A stretch of DNA of 48,188 nt from Coriobacteriaceae bacterium AF08-21 (GCA_027687465.1 JAQCQR010000004.1:87115-135302), one strand, 5' to 3'. Counted from the stretch's first letter, positions 1 to 7,757 are shown. Made by a program: numbers and translations. The notes: generated from the letters alone by a model not told the origin.

Positions 1-10
1 ACGAGGATTA

Positions 11-60
11 ATCTTACGTGATGCCTGCATCCTATGCAAGAACTTTTTTTGAAAAGTTTT
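11..60 (-). promoter_or_regulatory. Strong promoter pointing off the left edge (stable-RNA type)
   Basis: Read on the minus strand, TAAGAT (11-16) is a -10 box, separated by exactly 17 bases from a -35 box TTGCAT (34-39). Directly upstream lies an A/T-rich near-palindrome (41-60, AACTTTTC then a run of A). The same arrangement stands before both tRNA transcription units in this window, so this promoter probably drives a tRNA or other stable RNA just left of position 1. The target is not visible. Confidence 0.6.
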
Positions 61-145
61 GCGACGCCCTCGCCCTCGCGAACCTCGCGAAGGCATCAGC
101 CACCACGGAAGGCGCAGGCAAACGCAAACTCGCCGCAAGAGGCCC

Positions 146-1879
146 CTACAACTCAGCGAGCATGATCCAGGCAGAGCTGTCCTGCACGAGCCTGCCGTCT
201 GCGAGCGGTGATGAGGTGAGCAGGACCCTGCCCGCCGGCAGCTCCACGGGCGCTGCACCGAAGTTCGTCACACACGCCCAGCCGTTGTCGCGGCGATAGG
301 CGATGACGCCGCCCTCAGCGCCCTCGGCACCATCCGCAAGGCCGGTGCGCCCGTCAAGATCGAGCCACGCGAGATCGTTGGCGCACCCGCGCAGCTTGCG
401 CCGCAGCCAGAGGGCGTCACGATAGAGCGCAAGCATCGATGTCGGGTCCGCTTCTTCCCTATCGGCAGCGTAATCGGAAAACCATGCAGGCTGCGGCAGA
501 TGGGGCGCCGCATCGGCGTCCGCCGGTGAAAACCCAAACGATCCGCCCTGCGCGGGATCGCCCGCCGCCACCCACGGCAGGGGCACACGACAGCCGTCTC
601 GCCCCTTCTCGCGCTTCGGTCCGTGCGTATTGGTCGCAGTGGGATCTTCGAGTGCAGCCCACGGAATGTCAGCCACCTCAAAAAGGCCGAGCTCCTCACC
701 CTGATACACGTATGCCGAGCCCGGAAGCGCCAGCTCAAGCAAAAGGGCCGCCCGCGCGCGGCGCTCACCGAGTTCGCGGTCCTCGTCATAAGACGACCCG
801 TCGCGTAAGAGCCAGTCGAGCGCAATCTGGTGGTAGCGCGTCGCCTTGATTTGCGGCAGGGCATAGCGCGTCGCCACGCGCGGCACGTCGTGGTTGGAGA
901 GTACCCAGGTCGAGGCAGAATTGGATTCGATAGCCGCCTTCAAGCCCTCCTCGATTGCAGCGTGCATGTCATCATAGGTCCAAGTGGCCTTGGCAAACTC
1001 AAAGTTGAATGTCTGGCCAAGCTCGCTGGGACGCGCGTAGAGATACTGGCGCTCGGGCAGCACCCATGCCTCGGCAACGGCGCTGCGCGGCGGATTATAG
1101 CGGTCGAACACGCGGCGCCACTCGCGATAGATCTCATGGACCTCGTTGCGGTCCCACAGCGGATGGGTGCCGTCGCCAACCATGTCATCGCCCTCGGCGA
1201 GATGCCACCGGTCGAGGTCATCGCGGTCGAGATCCTTGGCGAGACCGTGCGCCACATCAATGCGAAAGCCATCGACGCCTCGATCGCTCCAAAACGCCAG
1301 GACGTCGCAAAAGAACGCGTGAACCTCGGGGCATGACCAGTCAAAGTCCGGTTGCTCGGGCGTAAACATGTGCAGATACCACTGACCGTCCGCAACACGC
1401 GTCCAGGCGAGGCCGCCAAAGTTGGCATTCCAATTGGTGGGAGGCAGCTCGCCATGCTCGCCGCGGCCATCGCGGAAGATATAACGGGCGCGCTCGGGCG
1501 ATCCGGGGCCGGCGGCAAGAGCGGCTTTGAACCAAGGGTGCTGGTTGGATGAATGGTTGGGCACGATGTCGACGATGACCTTGATGCCGTGCGCATGAGC
1601 CGCAGCGATCATGTCATCGAAGTCGTCAAGCGAGCCGAGACGTGGGTCGACATCGCAGTAGTCCGCCACATCATAGCCGCCATCGACAAGAGGCGATGGG
1701 TAAAACGGGCTCAGCCAGATGGCCTCGATACCCAGCTGCTCAAGATAGTCCATCTGCTGGGTAATGCCCGCGATATCGCCCAGACCCGAACCAGTCGAAT
1801 CCTTAAACGAGCGCGGGTAGATCTGATAGATCGCGGCATCGGACATCCATGGGCGCGACGAGGACTTTTCTGTAGCCAT
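146..1879 (-). CDS. GH13 alpha-glucosidase / oligo-1,6-glucosidase-like amylase
   Basis: This 577-residue cytoplasmic enzyme should hydrolyse alpha-glucosidic bonds in maltose-type or isomaltose-type oligosaccharides. It opens with the family start AAIYQIYPRSF. The (beta/alpha)8 barrel residues are visible: DIVPNHS near 104, GFRIDVAHG with nucleophile Asp208, AEAW with acid/base Glu270, and SNHDVPR with Asp331. GFRIDVAHG resembles GH13 subfamily 30 alpha-glucosidases; the exact linkage cannot be read from sequence. There is no signal peptide. I chose the ATG at 1879 because GGGAG sits about 9 bases upstream; an in-frame upstream extension of 30 residues lacks family sequence. It stands alone, with no sugar transporter or regulator next to it in this window. 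Confidence 0.93.
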   Translation of the reverse strand: MATEKSSSRPWMSDAAIYQIYPRSFKDSTGSGLGDIAGITQQMDYLEQLGIEAIWLSPFYPSPLVDGGYDVADYCDVDPRLGSLDDFDDMIAAAHAHGIKVIVDIVPNHSSNQHPWFKAALAAGPGSPERARYIFRDGRGEHGELPPTNWNANFGGLAWTRVADGQWYLHMFTPEQPDFDWSCPEVHAFFCDVLAFWSDRGVDGFRIDVAHGLAKDLDRDDLDRWHLAEGDDMVGDGTHPLWDRNEVHEIYREWRRVFDRYNPPRSAVAEAWVLPERQYLYARPSELGQTFNFEFAKATWTYDDMHAAIEEGLKAAIESNSASTWVLSNHDVPRVATRYALPQIKATRYHQIALDWLLRDGSSYDEDRELGERRARAALLLELALPGSAYVYQGEELGLFEVADIPWAALEDPTATNTHGPKREKGRDGCRVPLPWVAAGDPAQGGSFGFSPADADAAPHLPQPAWFSDYAADREEADPTSMLALYRDALWLRRKLRGCANDLAWLDLDGRTGLADGAEGAEGGVIAYRRDNGWACVTNFGAAPVELPAGRVLLTSSPLADGRLVQDSSAWIMLAEL

Positions 1880-1975
1880 GGGATGAGTCTCCCTTGCAAC
1901 GAGGTTTTGCGAGATGCCCACGATGATACGCCCAAAGCGGACATTCGCGGCAAACAACGCCACAGCCACGCCCCA

Positions 1976-2001
1976 AACGCTCGCTCCCTCTCGGGTTCGA
2001 G
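1976..2001 (+). repeat. 26-bp direct repeat, copy 1
   Basis: The 26 bases starting AACGCTCGCTCC and ending GGGTTCGAG recur perfectly at 2321-2346. The end of the unit, GGGTTCGAG, equals the T-arm core of a tRNA. The repeats flank the degenerate spacer between the GH13 gene and the tRNA cluster and do not look coding. Confidence 0.75.
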
Positions 2002-2064
2002 TCTCCTGGGACGAATCGATCGATCAGTGAAAAGAACGGAAGGCCCACTCCTCCGGCCACGACA

Positions 2065-2168
2065 GCGAGCGGGCTCCGGGTGCCCCAAGTTGCCGCGAAA
2101 GAGGAGGGAAGCGTACTTTATGTACGCGACCGACGATTGAGGGGCAAGATGGGGTGCCCGGGGCTCGC
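2065..2168. repeat. Large imperfect inverted repeat with central hairpin
   Basis: The outer arms are GCGAGCGGGCTCCGGGTGCC (2065 on, ending CCC) and GGGGTGCCCGGGGCTCGC (2151-2168), which pair imperfectly. The centre holds a perfect small hairpin, GCGTAC-TTTAT-GTACGC (2111-2127). It lies in a gene-free spacer and looks like a MITE- or REP-type element. Whether it is multicopy in the genome cannot be seen here. Confidence 0.55.
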
Positions 2169-2181
2169 GCAGCGTCAACAA

Positions 2182-2206
2182 AAAACGCGGTTCGTTAGAA
2201 CCGCGT
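2182..2206 (-). terminator. Intrinsic terminator behind the truncated tRNA-Gly
   Basis: A perfect 9-bp stem (2185-2193 with 2198-2206, loop GTTA) is followed on the minus strand by a T run. It sits just downstream of the tRNA-Gly remnant and is probably the original terminator of a lost tRNA unit, or the end of the present tRNA transcript. Confidence 0.75.
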
Positions 2207-2213
2207 AAGATAG

Positions 2214-2232
2214 TTGGAGCGGACAACGGGGC
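2214..2232 (-). pseudogene. Truncated tRNA-Gly 3' end
   Basis: Nineteen bases (2214-2232) equal the CCA-bearing 3' end of the intact tRNA-Gly at 2402-2477 and the base beyond it; then the match stops abruptly and unrelated sequence follows. No D arm, anticodon arm or T arm remains, so it cannot be a working tRNA. It looks like a scar of recombination or integration at a tRNA-Gly gene. Confidence 0.6.
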
Positions 2233-2320
2233 GTCTGCGTATCCGCTTCGCGGATCCGCACCGGCTTCGGTCGCCTGTCGGCGTCCTCGCCAGCTCGCTA
2301 CAAACGCTCCGCGTTTGCTT

Positions 2321-2346
2321 AACGCTCGCTCCCTCTCGGGTTCGAG
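2321..2346 (+). repeat. 26-bp direct repeat, copy 2
   Basis: This is a perfect copy of 1976-2001, ending in GGGTTCGAG. It lies between the truncated tRNA-Gly and the terminator of the first intact tRNA-Gly. The interval 2233-2320 between the remnant and this repeat has no credible gene. Confidence 0.75.
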
Positions 2347-2363
2347 CCCATACGATGGGTACG

Positions 2364-2393
2364 AAAAAGCCCGGCTACCGTAGTAGTCGGGCT
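2364..2393 (-). terminator. Terminator after tRNA-Gly (2402-2477)
   Basis: An 11-bp near-perfect stem (2368-2378 with 2383-2393, loop of four) is followed on the minus strand by TTTTT. It closes the tRNA cluster. Confidence 0.85.
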
Positions 2394-2401
2394 GTTGCGT
2401 T

Positions 2402-2477
2402 TGGAGCGGACAACGGGGCTCGAACCCGCGACCCCAACCTTGGCAAGGTTGTGCTCTACCAACTGAGCCATGTCCGC
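2402..2477 (-). tRNA. tRNA-Gly (anticodon GCC)
   Basis: The minus strand folds as a cloverleaf: acceptor GCGGACA paired with TGTCCGC, anticodon loop with GCC in the CAACCTTGCCAAGGTTG arm, T arm GGGTTCGAGCCC, discriminator T and an encoded CCA. It is 76 bases long and identical to the copy at 2629-2704. It is the promoter-distal member of the Gly-Cys-Gly cluster. Confidence 0.97.
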
Positions 2478-2483
2478 ATATGT

Positions 2484-2510
2484 AAAACAAAACGGGCGCC
2501 GGAGCGCCCG
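2484..2510 (-). terminator. Hairpin plus T run between tRNA-Cys and tRNA-Gly
   Basis: The stem CGGGCGC / GCGCCCG (2493-2499 with 2504-2510) precedes TTTTGTTTT on the minus strand. It has terminator form, yet the next tRNA begins only seven bases beyond it with no promoter visible, so it may be a partial terminator or a processing signal. Confidence 0.7.
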
Positions 2511-2519
2511 GATGTTGCC

Positions 2520-2593
2520 TGGAGGCGAAGCCCGGATTCGAACCGGGGGTAAAGGCTTTGCAGGCCTCTGCCTTACCACTTGGCCACTTCGCC
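2520..2593 (-). tRNA. tRNA-Cys (anticodon GCA)
   Basis: The cloverleaf on the minus strand has acceptor GGCGAAG / CTTCGCC, an anticodon arm AGGCCTGCAAAGCCT with GCA, T arm GGTTCGAATCC, discriminator T and encoded CCA; 74 bases. It lies between two identical tRNA-Gly genes and starts one base after the T run of the preceding hairpin, so it has no promoter of its own. Confidence 0.97.
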
Positions 2594-2594
2594 G

Positions 2595-2618
2595 AAAAAG
2601 GACCGCTTGAGACGGTCC
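2595..2618 (-). terminator. Hairpin plus T run between tRNA-Gly and tRNA-Cys
   Basis: GGACCG (2600-2605) pairs with CGGTCC (2613-2618); on the minus strand TTTTT follows at once and tRNA-Cys begins at 2593. It has the form of an intrinsic terminator inside the tRNA cluster. Confidence 0.7.
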
Positions 2619-2628
2619 GGAAATGCAA

Positions 2629-2704
2629 TGGAGCGGACAACGGGGCTCGAACCCGCGACCCCAACCTTGGCAAGGTTGTGCTCTACCAACTGAGCCATGT
2701 CCGC
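2629..2704 (-). tRNA. tRNA-Gly (anticodon GCC), promoter-proximal copy
   Basis: It is identical over 76 bases to the tRNA at 2402-2477: acceptor GCGGACA, anticodon GCC, T arm GGGTTCGAGCCC, encoded CCA. It is the first gene of the cluster, with a strong promoter only about 13 bases upstream of its 5' end. Confidence 0.97.
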
Positions 2705-2716
2705 TTGCGGGTTATT

Positions 2717-2765
2717 AATTTACGCGAGTTACCCAAAAGACGCAAGTACTTTTTTCAAAAAAGTT
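2717..2765 (-). promoter_or_regulatory. Promoter of the Gly-Cys-Gly tRNA cluster with A/T inverted repeat
   Basis: On the minus strand the -35 TTGCGT (2740-2745) and -10 TAAATT (2717-2722) are 17 bases apart. Abutting the -35 is AACTTTTTTGAAAAAAGT (about 2748-2765), a perfect A/T-rich inverted repeat that fits an UP element or a binding site. The same module recurs at 11-60 and 6191-6240. Confidence 0.75.
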
Positions 2766-2809
2766 GTTCGCCACATGCTCTTGGCAGATAAACATGCCAA
2801 AACGATTTA

Positions 2810-3556
2810 CTAGGCGCACGATTCCAACGTTCCGCTAAACAGCTTTACCATCCGAACGCGCGTACCGGCACCATCAGTACGACGGGCAACCTCCACGTTG
2901 TCGACCAACATGCGCATGAGCTTGATTCCACGCCCGCGTTCCTCAGTCGTAACCGGTTCACTCGACCCGTCGATCGAATAGCCCGCCCCACGGTCGACAA
3001 CCTCAATCACGACACGATCGCCATAGGCCTGAACCGTCAGGATGCATCCGATACCACCCGCATGGTCATACGCGTTGCCCAGCGCCTCGCCCGATGCCAA
3101 TGCGACGTCATAGCGCTCATCACGCCTCAGGGGAAGCGATTCGAGTAGCTCGGCAATACGATGACGATAGTATGGAAGGTTCTCGATACCCTGGCGCACC
3201 TCGACACTCTTGCTCCAGCGAGGCAATTCCCCCACCGGAATGGCAGGAATCGACTCCCGAGCGAAGCCCGCAACATGGAGGATGTCGACAAGTCGGGCAA
3301 TCTCCAAAAAGCGAATGACCTCATCGGAGGCGTTAACGAGCGAAAGCAGGCCCTCTCGCCTCATGAGCTCTCTGGCGCGTGTAAGCAAAAACGCCAAACC
3401 CGTCGAGTCGATAAAGCCCACGGCCTGGCAATTGATGACAACGCGGCGCACGCCCCGGTCGATCAAATTATCCAACCGTCGGCGCAGCGCGGGCACCGAG
3501 GCGATGTCGACATCACCCGGTGGCGTCAAAACCGCTATGTCATTCCACTCATTCAT
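2810..3556 (-). CDS. STAS domain fused to anti-sigma histidine-kinase-like ATPase
   Basis: A 248-residue cytoplasmic partner-switching protein. Residues 5-105 form a STAS (anti-anti-sigma) domain with FIDSTGLAFLL, where Ser51/Thr52 match the phosphorylated site of SpoIIAA/RsbV. Residues 120-240 form an HATPase_c domain of the RsbW/SpoIIAB type: N box GEALGNAYDHA (157-166), VVDRGAGYS (187-194) and ERGRGIKLM (207-214). In model systems these two parts are separate proteins, so the fusion may switch within one chain. It lies 81 bases after a PP2C phosphatase gene that is the natural antagonist. No sigma factor gene is nearby, so the target is unknown. The ATG at 3556 is chosen; a GTG at 3595 would add 13 residues. 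Confidence 0.85.
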   Translation of the reverse strand: MNEWNDIAVLTPPGDVDIASVPALRRRLDNLIDRGVRRVVINCQAVGFIDSTGLAFLLTRARELMRREGLLSLVNASDEVIRFLEIARLVDILHVAGFARESIPAIPVGELPRWSKSVEVRQGIENLPYYRHRIAELLESLPLRRDERYDVALASGEALGNAYDHAGGIGCILTVQAYGDRVVIEVVDRGAGYSIDGSSEPVTTEERGRGIKLMRMLVDNVEVARRTDGAGTRVRMVKLFSGTLESCA

Positions 3557-3637
3557 ACGACCATGGTTCCCCAAAAGAGCTCGCTCGATGCACACATATC
3601 TACAACCGCGTAGGTTTCACCCCTCAAGCGTCGCAGC

Positions 3638-5983
3638 CTACGATCGGCCCCGTAAAAACTCAAGGGAAACCAACGCGATATCATCGTCCAGCGCCGACTC
3701 GGTAAAGCGGTCAAGCTCGCTCAAGACCTTACCGCAGATTCCCGATACGCCCTCACCCGAAACAGAGAGCAAAAGATCGCGAAGGCGTTGCTCGCCAAAG
3801 AAAGCACCAGAGCGATCGCGCGCTTCGATCGTTCCGTCGGTATACATAAAGAGCATGTCACCAGGAGCGAACGTAAAGACGCCCGTCTCGTACACCATGC
3901 TCTCAAAGGCACCGATCACGCCCGATTGACACCCAAGGAGCTCCACTTCTCCCCCGCAGGTCTCGCCGCCACCAAGCGGCGTCGACGACGGCCGAATGAC
4001 CATAGTGGGAGGATGTCCCGCAGAGCAATAGGTAGCGCGACCCGCCTTAAGATCGATCTTGGCGATAAACGCCGTCACAAACGTCTCGACTCTCGAAAAG
4101 CCCATGAGCATGCTATTGAGCGAGCGAGCCATGCGGGCAGGCCCCGCACCCTCCCAGGCATAGGCCGTCAGCGCCGTCTTGACGAGCGCCGACATCGACG
4201 CCGCCTCGATTCCCTTGCCGGACACATCTCCCAAAATCATAACGGCGCAATCGTCGGGAAGACGAACAAGCGTATAGAAGTCACCGCCGACCAGCGCCGA
4301 ATTCGTTGCCGATAGGTACACCGAATCGGCGGCGATTCCCGGAACGTCACCAAGCGAATTTCTCATGCCGATCTGAAGCGTCTGAGCGATATGACGCTCC
4401 TCGCGCTTTTGAGACTCACCCTCATAGATCAGCTCAAAATCGTGAGCCAAATGCACCATGTAGTCGTATTCAAGGTCGTCGATTGGTTCCTGGCTGCCAT
4501 CACGGAGCAGCAAGGCGCGCGTTGTCGGCCCCTTTGCGACATCAGCGTGAACGATCGCATCGTTGTTTCGCTTGTCATCCGCCTCCGAGCGATAGCGCCC
4601 CGCCTCGATACCGGAGTCGACATACAGTCCCTGACACGGCAGGCCGTGGGCTCTCAGCCATGCACCCATAGGCGTGGATTCATCCACGCGCGTTAGGCGC
4701 ACGTGCTTGAGATCGTCAGCGCTCGTCCCGCCCAGCACCGACGTCTCGAACCCATCGGAAGCTGATCCCAGGCGCGCTGCCGGCGTCGTGACAGAAAAGA
4801 AGAGCGACTCCGGATCGCCCGGCAACGCTACGCGACTGCCGCCCTCAAAATCGATGACATAGGTTTCGAGGCCCGCATCATACTCCACGGGGCAAAAATG
4901 ACAGTTGAGCACAGCGCAAATTTCCGACGATACCGCGCGCGAAGCGACGACGGGATCATCAAGATAGGTAAAAAGCTCATCGCGCAGCACGTTGAGCGAA
5001 CGACCAAGTTCTGCCGTGCGGCGCGAACGTAAGCTCGACGCCATGCCGACCATCTGAATAGACAGGTAATCGCAGATGACCTCGAGCACGTTAAGGTCAT
5101 AGGCAAGTGGCGCCTGTGGACGTTTCCAACCGACCTCCAACACACCGAGCACCTGCGTGCCGTAAAACACGGGAAGACAGATCTCACTGCGATACGGAGG
5201 CATATCCTGCACGCGCAGCAAGTGTTTGGAACGATTGTCCAAATCAATGAACATACCCGAAGCAACCCGGTCGCCCTCAAGGTCCTGCTGGATCGACAGA
5301 CGACAGGCACGCGACTCACGAAGCACGTAGGTCGGAATGCCCGCGCCGTACGGCATAAATTCGGGAAGGTAGCTATCATGCAGCTCCTTGGAAACACCGC
5401 GGAGCTTAAAACCGCCGCTCTCAGAAAAATAAATCGCAGCTCCAGAGGCATCGAGCGTTCCGACGAGCTGATTCAAAACGGTATCGAGCAAGCTGGGGAG
5501 CTCATCGGAGCCCACGGTACTCATAATGACCGAAAGGGTACCCGAAAGGCGTTTATTCGCCACCCTAAGCTCCGATAGCGCACGTTTGAGCTGACGATCG
5601 TGGGAATACTGCTCTTCGATGCTGTGAAGCGCCACCAGGACGCGCGGCGCGCGGCGTCCAAAGATACGCGGAGGCGTAACGGAACCTGCGCGAACCAAGA
5701 CGGGAATAAAGGACCCATCGCTCAGCTTGAGCATCAGCTCGCTCTCGCAGCCATCGGTCTCAAACGGCAGACGATGTTCGGTCGCGCGCTCAAAGGCAGA
5801 CGAGTACAGAACGTCCTTGACATCACCGTTGATGACGTCAGCGCGCTCCTCGCACATCAGATCGAGCAAACGATTATTCACATGCAGGATGGTTCCGTCG
5901 AGCTCACAAATGATGACAGCATCGCTCGTGATCTCGACCAGTTGGGCAACGTCTGCCCACTCGTTGCGCTCAAGCGTTTCCAT
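3638..5983 (-). CDS. PAS-GAF-PP2C serine/threonine phosphatase (RsbU/SpoIIE type)
   Basis: A 781-residue soluble sensor phosphatase expected to dephosphorylate a STAS-domain partner, most likely the fusion protein encoded next. Residues 12-120 read as a PAS domain (AVIICELDGTILHVNN), followed by a short coiled coil and a GAF-like domain around 150-310 (GAAIYFSESGG, LPVFYGTQVLGVLEVGW). The C-terminal 240 residues are the PP2C-like SpoIIE domain, with metal-binding motifs GDVSGKGIEAA, SAGHPP, FMYTDGTIEARD and DDDIALV. No membrane segment is seen, so the signal should be internal or a small ligand. ATG at 5983 is preceded by GGTGAGG; a GTG four codons upstream is less likely. Confidence 0.9.
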   Translation of the reverse strand: METLERNEWADVAQLVEITSDAVIICELDGTILHVNNRLLDLMCEERADVINGDVKDVLYSSAFERATEHRLPFETDGCESELMLKLSDGSFIPVLVRAGSVTPPRIFGRRAPRVLVALHSIEEQYSHDRQLKRALSELRVANKRLSGTLSVIMSTVGSDELPSLLDTVLNQLVGTLDASGAAIYFSESGGFKLRGVSKELHDSYLPEFMPYGAGIPTYVLRESRACRLSIQQDLEGDRVASGMFIDLDNRSKHLLRVQDMPPYRSEICLPVFYGTQVLGVLEVGWKRPQAPLAYDLNVLEVICDYLSIQMVGMASSLRSRRTAELGRSLNVLRDELFTYLDDPVVASRAVSSEICAVLNCHFCPVEYDAGLETYVIDFEGGSRVALPGDPESLFFSVTTPAARLGSASDGFETSVLGGTSADDLKHVRLTRVDESTPMGAWLRAHGLPCQGLYVDSGIEAGRYRSEADDKRNNDAIVHADVAKGPTTRALLLRDGSQEPIDDLEYDYMVHLAHDFELIYEGESQKREERHIAQTLQIGMRNSLGDVPGIAADSVYLSATNSALVGGDFYTLVRLPDDCAVMILGDVSGKGIEAASMSALVKTALTAYAWEGAGPARMARSLNSMLMGFSRVETFVTAFIAKIDLKAGRATYCSAGHPPTMVIRPSSTPLGGGETCGGEVELLGCQSGVIGAFESMVYETGVFTFAPGDMLFMYTDGTIEARDRSGAFFGEQRLRDLLLSVSGEGVSGICGKVLSELDRFTESALDDDIALVSLEFLRGRS

Positions 5984-6009
5984 CGTGGACCTCACCGTCT
6001 ATCGGTAAC

Positions 6010-6032
6010 AAAAAAGCCTCCGAAGAGGCTTC
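6010..6032 (-). terminator. Terminator after tRNA-Leu
   Basis: GCCTC / GAGGC with a CGAA-type loop is followed on the minus strand by TTTTTTG. It lies just beyond the tRNA 3' end and separates the tRNA from the phosphatase gene. Confidence 0.88.
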
Positions 6033-6042
6033 TCAAATGCGA

Positions 6043-6132
6043 TGGTGTCGGAGGCGGGACTTGAACCCGCATGACCAAAAAGCGGTCACTAGCACCTCAA
6101 GCTAGCGCGTCTGCCAATTCCGCCACTCCGAC
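6043..6132 (-). tRNA. tRNA-Leu (anticodon GAG)
   Basis: This 90-base class II tRNA has acceptor GTCGGAG / CTCCGAC, discriminator A and encoded CCA. The anticodon arm CTAGC-TTGAGGT-GCTAG gives GAG. A long variable arm (TGACCGC ... GCGGTCA on either strand) and the T arm GGGTTCAAGTCCC are clear. It has its own promoter and terminator. Confidence 0.97.
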
Positions 6133-6189
6133 ATGCTATGTTGTTGATTCGCAGTTCGTTTTGTTGGACCCGCGCGTTCAACGAGGAAG

Positions 6190-6240
6190 ATAATAACCTA
6201 TGATTCGAGAACTGTGCAAGCACTTTTTTCAAAAAAGTTT
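6190..6240 (-). promoter_or_regulatory. tRNA-Leu promoter with A/T inverted repeat
   Basis: On the minus strand a -35 TTGCAC (6214-6219) is 17 bases from TTATTA (6191-6196), or 18 from TATTAT. Immediately upstream is AACTTTTTTGAAAAAAGT, identical to the sequence before the tRNA-Gly cluster. The -35 region also overlaps one arm of an 11-bp inverted repeat whose partner is at 6420-6430. Confidence 0.75.
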
Positions 6241-6430
6241 ACGAATTTGTAAATGCGCTGGTAGACGGACCTGTTCGGGTCGGAATGAGGTTGCTTTCCA
6301 ACGCGTCCTCGGGCATGCGGCATTATTTTGATTCGCGCTTCGCGCTACAAAATAATGCCGCCCCCTGCGGAATGCGTTGGAAAGCAACCTCATTCCGGCC
6401 CTAGGAGTATGTACTCCGGGCACAGTTCTC
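6207..6430. repeat. Outer 11-bp inverted repeat enclosing a palindromic element
   Basis: GAGAACTGTGC at 6207-6217 and its perfect complement GCACAGTTCTC at 6420-6430 enclose the A/T promoter element and the 117-bp palindrome at 6281-6397. The symmetry suggests a small mobile element (MITE-like) that carries or landed in the tRNA-Leu promoter. No transposase is visible. Confidence 0.55.
6281..6397. repeat. 117-bp palindromic element (50-bp arms)
   Basis: Arm 6281-6330 pairs with 6348-6397: the outer 24 bases (CGGAATGAGGTTGCTTTCCA, then ACGC) match perfectly, 12 bases per arm do not pair, and the inner 14 bases (GCGGCATTATTTTG) match perfectly. The 17-base loop contains a further GCGC-TTC-GCGC mini-hairpin. 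No coding sequence is credible. As RNA it would form a very stable rod; as DNA it looks like an inserted palindromic repeat. Confidence 0.8.
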
Positions 6431-6461
6431 AAATATGTTCTGGGGCTGATATAAATTTAGT

Positions 6462-6516
6462 GGCTCGGCTTTGCCGAGCCCTTATATAAGGAGGCCGGAG
6501 CTTTTGCTCCGGCCTC
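6462..6516. repeat. Two perfect hairpins joined by a 10-bp palindrome
   Basis: GGCTCGGC-TTT-GCCGAGCC (6462-6480) is followed directly by the palindrome CTTATATAAG (6481-6490) and then by GAGGCCGGAGC-TTTT-GCTCCGGCCTC (6491-6516). All stems are perfect. There is no gene around them; they may be transcription stops, a structured RNA or parts of a repeat element. The neighbouring 6431-6461 and 6517-6580 show nothing I can name. Confidence 0.65.
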
Positions 6517-6580
6517 ACTAACTATCCCATTAGATTAAGTGAGCGATCAAGGAATCGCACCCCTCTGCAGTGGTAACACA

Positions 6581-6712
6581 GGGCCCGTGCTGGACTTAGT
6601 TTTCAGAACATTCCGCAGACCAGGAAACCCCCTTATCCGCAGCTCCGAAGGAGCAGGATAAGGGGGTTTCCATGGTCGAGGACGTTCTGAAAACTAAGTC
6701 CAGCACGGGCCC
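6581..6712. repeat. Nested 132-bp inverted repeat downstream of oppF
   Basis: The outer 29-bp arms (6581-6609 and 6684-6712, beginning GGGCCCGTGCTGGACTTAG) are perfectly complementary. Inside lies a second perfect stem GGAAACCCCCTTATCC (6623-6638 with 6656-6671), and inside that a GCTCC-GAA-GGAGC hairpin. It begins 17 bases past the oppF stop and may end the opp transcript, though no plain T run follows. The nested layout resembles an inserted palindromic unit. Confidence 0.8.
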
Positions 6713-6728
6713 GAACGATAACAACCGG

Positions 6729-7757
<1,029 letters not shown>

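Noticed and set aside
1711..2791. Open frames across the tRNA cluster (for example 1711-2673 minus, 2558-2791 plus)
   Set aside because: They read through two or more tRNA genes and terminators; peptides such as NGARTRDPNLG are the known false translation of tRNA antisense.
6207..6712. CRISPR array or integron-like site
   Set aside because: The repeats are inverted pairs of different sequence, not regularly spaced direct repeats, and no cas or integrase gene is present.
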